This document shows positions 60,093 through 64,000 of a DNA stretch of 64,000 nucleotides, one piece after another; position 1 is the stretch's first letter, and every line of letters begins with the position of its first letter. The stretch is from Suillus spraguei (Eukaryota; Basidiomycota; Agaricomycetes; Boletales; Suillaceae), in the NCBI GenBank assembly GCA_016800925.1, contig JABCPU010000154.1:1-64000 (forward strand). Direction: 5' to 3'. The notes beneath the pieces were generated by a model. That model saw only the letters and a program-made list of their open reading frames with translations. It searched no databases and had not been told where the DNA came from. The translations under genes were made by a program, and so were the position numbers.

Positions 60093-62015
60093 ACTCGCGC
60101 CAATCCCCGACCCCGGAGCTCCGTGTCTTGAGCTGCGTAGTGATGAGTTCCGACACAGCTTCAAAGGTCCATGCATTAGACATAAGTATCTTAGACACAG
60201 GTCACAAGGCATACAATTTTGCTGTCAGTTCAGTTACGTTGGCAAAGGGAAGCAGCGTGAGCACGTTATTAACTAATACACTTGTCCCACAGACAAAGAA
60301 TTGTGAAGCTCAGAGCCTGCAAGCCTTGCAACTTGATCGAGAACCTATCAATGTACGAACCCCTTGAAGCTGCTCAGGAATACACGAAGAAACAACCAAC
60401 GGAGGCTGAGTTTGAAGTTTGCGAGTCAGTTCATAGATATCCAAGGCAGTGTAACGCCAAGGAAGCTTCACCGGCTACGTGATCTACTGCAATCAAAGTA
60501 GTGAGAGAAGGTTTACGCAGAGCGGCCGTGACCTGTTCACCTCACGACACACAATATAATTAGTGTTTCGAACATGTCCGAATGCACGACTTGCGATGGA
60601 AATGTTGCAACAACAATTTGCACAGGGGCTAAGACCAATTAGGATGGACCACTAAGGAAACCATCCATGAATAAATGTCAAGGTGTGTTTTTAAAAAAAC
60701 GCTGTCATCAGCAGGTTTTGAACCTACGCAGTCCAAGAGAAGCATTTTGATTCTGTTGTGGTAACCATCAGGACCAGTTACGGTGAACTTCCGAAACACC
60801 ATCACGGGTAAATATCCCGATAGAAAAAACCTTGTCGTCAGCAGGTTTCGAACCTGTACAGAAACAGATTTTGATTCTGTTGTGGCGACCACCTGGCTAA
60901 GACCAGTTGATATGAACTTCTAAATAATCTATAAGTGAATGTCAAGGTGTGTTCCGATAGAAAAAACCTTGTTGTGGGCAAGTTTTGAACCTGCACAATC
61001 CGATACGACTAGTTACGATGAACTCCTGAAGGAACCATCAACGAGTGAATGTCAAGGTGTGTTCCGATAGAAAAAACCTCGACGTTGGCAGGTTTCAATC
61101 CTGCACAGTCCAAGAGAAACAGATTTTGATTCTGTTGCGGCAACCACTTGGCTAAGACCAGTTACGCCGAACTTCTAAAGAAACCATTAATGAATGAATG
61201 CCAAAGTGTCGAGAGAAAAAAAATTGTTGTTCAGCAGGTTTCGAACCTGCGTAGTCCAGGAGAAACAGATTTTGATTCTGTTACACTGGCCAGGCTAAAG
61301 TCTTCAGCTCTTCCATTCGACAACTCACAAGACCTCCTAAGTTGAAAACTTACGAGGCCCCTGATTGACACGGCCCGAAAAAGATGACATGGGCAATAAA
61401 GTTTGAGCCCGAACGTCTACGAGGCAATAGAATTGCCCCGACGAGGGACGAAGACTGAGATAATTCTAATTCACCATCATTAGCAGCAAGTTCAATATGA
61501 TTGACATTACCACTAAGTATACACGGAGTTTCTAGAAACACAGAGGGAAACGAGCAGATTATGAGACAACCACCTTAAAGGCCAGAGATGGAGGATTGAA
61601 GACGGGAGTCTCATCTTCCCACAAAACGGTGGCCACGCAACAATCCAGTTCATTCCAAACATAACATAGAGACCACACGCGACCTCGATCTCGACGTCGG
61701 TAGTGAGAGCACGGCAATTAATCGTTGAGGCCATGGGGATTTCAGCGAAACGCGAACTTGGGCCCAAATGATCGAGCAAACAAGCAATCGAAGAAGACGA
61801 GAGAGGAATACGACTCAAGGTCAAGAGCAATAGACGCAGGAAGACGGTCGATTTGAATGAGGTCCCAGTGGTAAAACACGATATAACCTACTCCCTTATC
61901 TTAGCGGGAATAAATCTACATAACACATTAGAATGGTCGCACAGGGTGTTCGAAGGCCGGTGGAAGCACTTACCTTACTAGGAAGTTTCTGAGAAGTGGA
62001 AGCCTTGGAAGTAGA
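60093..62015 (-). repeat. right arm of the large inverted repeat
   Basis: Reverse-complement match to 44100-46480. It lacks the MITE, so the arms give an empty-site comparison. It ends near tggaagccttggaagtagag. Confidence 0.8.
60680..61300 (-). repeat. array of tRNA-like units in the right arm
   Basis: Five units in reverse orientation, with the anticodon-arm stem (cagattttgattctg on the plus strand) near 60742, 60862, 61117 and 61266, and a truncated unit near 60985. They have the same A box, B box and T-run layout as the left array. Confidence 0.72.
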
Positions 62016-62234
62016 GCACAGCGGTCTGGCTTTCCACAGAGCAGCAGTCTTCGTACGTATTTCTGCACGAAACGGGGGCAGTAAGGGTCACAGTAAGTCC
62101 GACACACAGAGTCGCCACAGACCAGCATGTGACAAGATGTGAATAGGTGTATACTGATAAATTTCACAATACTAGAACAAACATTGATCGGACTTCAAAA
62201 TAAGTTGCGGCAAATCAGCAAATCGAACCGTAAC
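62016..62234. other. no supported gene
   Basis: Between the inverted-repeat arm and the membrane-protein gene. Nothing recognisable. Confidence 0.3.
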
Positions 62235-62984
62235 CTATCGGCGTCTCCACGTCAATATTAATATTTTGACAGCCCGTATACCTAACAATGCGATCATCGC
62301 CTGCAGGAGGAGTGCGAGTCCGACGCCCAAAATGAGGAGAGGTAACCCTACGAAGGAAATACCCTGCTGAGATAAGTTTACGTTGAAATCGCTATCGAGG
62401 TACACGTCGTAACCTACGACGAGTGAGGCCGAGCCATAAAATATAATGAGGACAGCTAAGATGCTGTTAACCAGGGTGCCGTTGGGGTTAAACCTTTCAC
62501 GAGCCGCAGTTAGAAGGCGCAGATTGGTGTTGAAACGAAGCCGAGACTCTGAGGCTAGCGCAGAGCGCAATGAGATGCTGTGTACGAAGCCTATGGACTC
62601 AGTGCATAACGTGACGATTAAGTTAAGTACCAGGGTCAATATTTCCATCTGCAAGGATATCTGAGCAGAAGGCTGGGGTGGCCATGACTGGGAAAAAGGA
62701 GCGTTGATCAGCTTGGTCACGGCTACACCGAAGGCTCCACCATTGGCTACAATGACAATGCCCGCAACGATGCATGAGCAGCTGAAAATAATTGAGCATG
62801 CCACTCCGACAAGAGCCCATTTGCGACTCGTCAGACTGCTGTCGTAGAAATCGGTTCTAGTATTAGCAGTGAACTTCGCATCAGATATCATCGACTCGAA
62901 GTCCTGGTGATTGGGGAGCGTGTCATGTGCAAGAAGATTGGATGGATGCCAACTTTCTTCTGTCGGTTTGGAAGAAGCCGTCAT
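62235..62984 (-). CDS. multi-pass membrane protein of unknown function, probably truncated
   Basis: ATG 62984 gives MTASSKPTEESWHPSNLLAH, a soluble N-terminus. Hydrophobic segments follow: WALVGVACSIIFSCSCIVAG, a helix in ILTLVLNLIVTLCTESIGFV, SILAVLIIFYGSASLVVGYD, and FVGLPLLILGVGLALLLQAM then IALLGIRAVKIL, so four to five membrane spans. A conserved-looking loop SLRSALASESRLRFNTNLRL lies between spans. The frame stops after LTWRRR at 62235. I recall longer relatives of this type in Rhizoctonia, so the C-terminal part may be missing or beyond an intron; I cannot confirm this. No function is known. Confidence 0.65.
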   Translation of the reverse strand: MTASSKPTEESWHPSNLLAHDTLPNHQDFESMISDAKFTANTRTDFYDSSLTSRKWALVGVACSIIFSCSCIVAGIVIVANGGAFGVAVTKLINAPFSQSWPPQPSAQISLQMEILTLVLNLIVTLCTESIGFVHSISLRSALASESRLRFNTNLRLLTAARERFNPNGTLVNSILAVLIIFYGSASLVVGYDVYLDSDFNVNLSQQGISFVGLPLLILGVGLALLLQAMIALLGIRAVKILILTWRRR

Positions 62985-64000
62985 GACAGGCAGAGACAGG
63001 GAGGCCAATCACAGAGGAAGAGTGGCTCGGACTAGAAATGAAAGGAGAATTCAGTCTTTGGATTGAGGGACTCGTACTACAGCAGTGCATACCTAAGAGA
63101 ACTATGTAGGTATCGAGAATGAAAATATGTATCGCTAAATGCTAAAACTCACCTTGGTCTTTGAATTGAGAGACTGAGGAGAGTTCGTTCTGGGGACGCC
63201 AGAGTACAAGAAACCTGTTGGAGCGGAGAACGAAAAGTCGACGAGGAAATGAGAAACTAACTTCCCGATAGGGTTGAGTTAGAAGTAGTTACGGCCATAG
63301 CCTCTGATGCCATCTGACTTTCCGATGGAAAAGCGGGCGATGCAGTATTTTTGTGTGTCCGGTACATTGTTGATTTACATCGATATTGTAATGAGGCAAT
63401 ACTAAAAGTGCGCATGTCAGGATAGTGATCATTGAAAGCCAGTCGAGCCTAACCTCCTTGTACTGCACTACAGTATCCGTGCAAGATGTACAAACTAGCC
63501 CTTGTCTGTCAATCACGTGGGTAAGGCCAATGAGAAACAGGATCAGAAGTCAAAATGAGTTTGCAGGTTTTAAGTCATCGCAAAATCAGTGATATCCGGT
63601 ATAAATAAACTGCACGTCAATAAATCGCGTAAATCATGCGACTTCAAAGATGCTCACTTTTGTTTCATAGTAGGACGCGCGGGAATGAGCGGACGGACTC
63701 GAAACGAGTGTATACTAGTAGAGTTTAATAAAAGAATGAACTTTAGCAGTGGATGTCTTACTAACCTCCGATTAGTCACGTACTCGTAGCGAACTGAGGT
63801 GTTACACTACTTTTATATTGATAGACCAGCATCTGATTATGTAAGCTGTACCGCTCGCCCTATAAATCACAACATGCTCGGCGCGAGTTACCTTCTCGCG
63901 TATAAAATAGTGCGGTTATGAAATACGGCGTTCTTCGCGAGGATTGGTTGTCTATGAAGAGGCGAATTCTTTGACGTGGGAATTCGTTTAGAAAGGTTCG
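62985..64000. other. no supported gene
   Basis: Likely the promoter side of the membrane-protein gene, with possible untranslated exons (tacctaag and acaccttgg-like sites near 63090-63150). No coding or RNA gene was recognised to the window end. Confidence 0.3.

Overview
The window is eukaryotic, from a filamentous basidiomycete. The host genes carry many short GT-AG introns of about 45-70 bases, the proteins are of fungal type, and the transposon protein families (hAT, Harbinger-like, DDE_3, chromodomain Ty3/Gypsy, Copia, Helitron helicase) are those common in Agaricomycetes. A Rhizoctonia/Ceratobasidium-like fungus is my best guess, not a proven identification.

Host genes sit in two compact islands plus one edge gene. 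Island 1 (1-5.7 kb) has SMC5 (minus, running off the left edge), an acidic nuclear-type protein of unknown function (plus, divergent) and mitochondrial ribosomal protein uL13m (minus, with a frameshift). Island 2 (32.8-43.7 kb) has the COMPASS subunit SWD1/RBBP5 (minus) head-to-head with TTI2 (plus), an uncharacterised Ser/Pro-rich protein (minus), a dual-specificity phosphatase with a one-base frameshift (minus), and the mitochondrial tRNA-modification GTPase MSS1/MnmE (minus) head-to-head with calcineurin B (plus). A multi-pass membrane protein (minus) lies near the right edge (62.2-63.0 kb).

The rest is transposon territory. Block A (6-32.8 kb) holds a decayed WD40 gene, two elements with terminal inverted repeats, a broken Ty3 gag, two related chromodomain Ty3/Gypsy elements in opposite orientations (12,960-20,521 minus; 21,498-31,431 plus), a Copia gag-protease piece, and a hAT transposase split by the plus-strand Gypsy element. 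That Gypsy element is itself split by two LTRs of a second family, one carrying a 9-base satellite array. Block B (43.8-62.2 kb) holds two inverted arms of about 2 kb with arrays of tRNA-like units, a direct duplication with 7-base minisatellites and hairpin repeats, a third Gypsy fragment inside a Helitron-type helicase, a DDE_3 transposase split by a small MITE, and an intact-looking gene for a small secreted cysteine-rich protein.

The points most worth a second look are: an extra zinc-knuckle ORF between integrase and 3' LTR of the Gypsy family; a conserved T-run at its gag-pol junction; the predominance of CGA-to-TGA stops in its copies; hairpins whose stems keep pairing while their sequence changes and whose loop appears inverted in one copy; tRNA-like arrays in inverted arms; a MITE family with two readable empty sites; and the cysteine-rich secreted protein with a decayed partial copy upstream.
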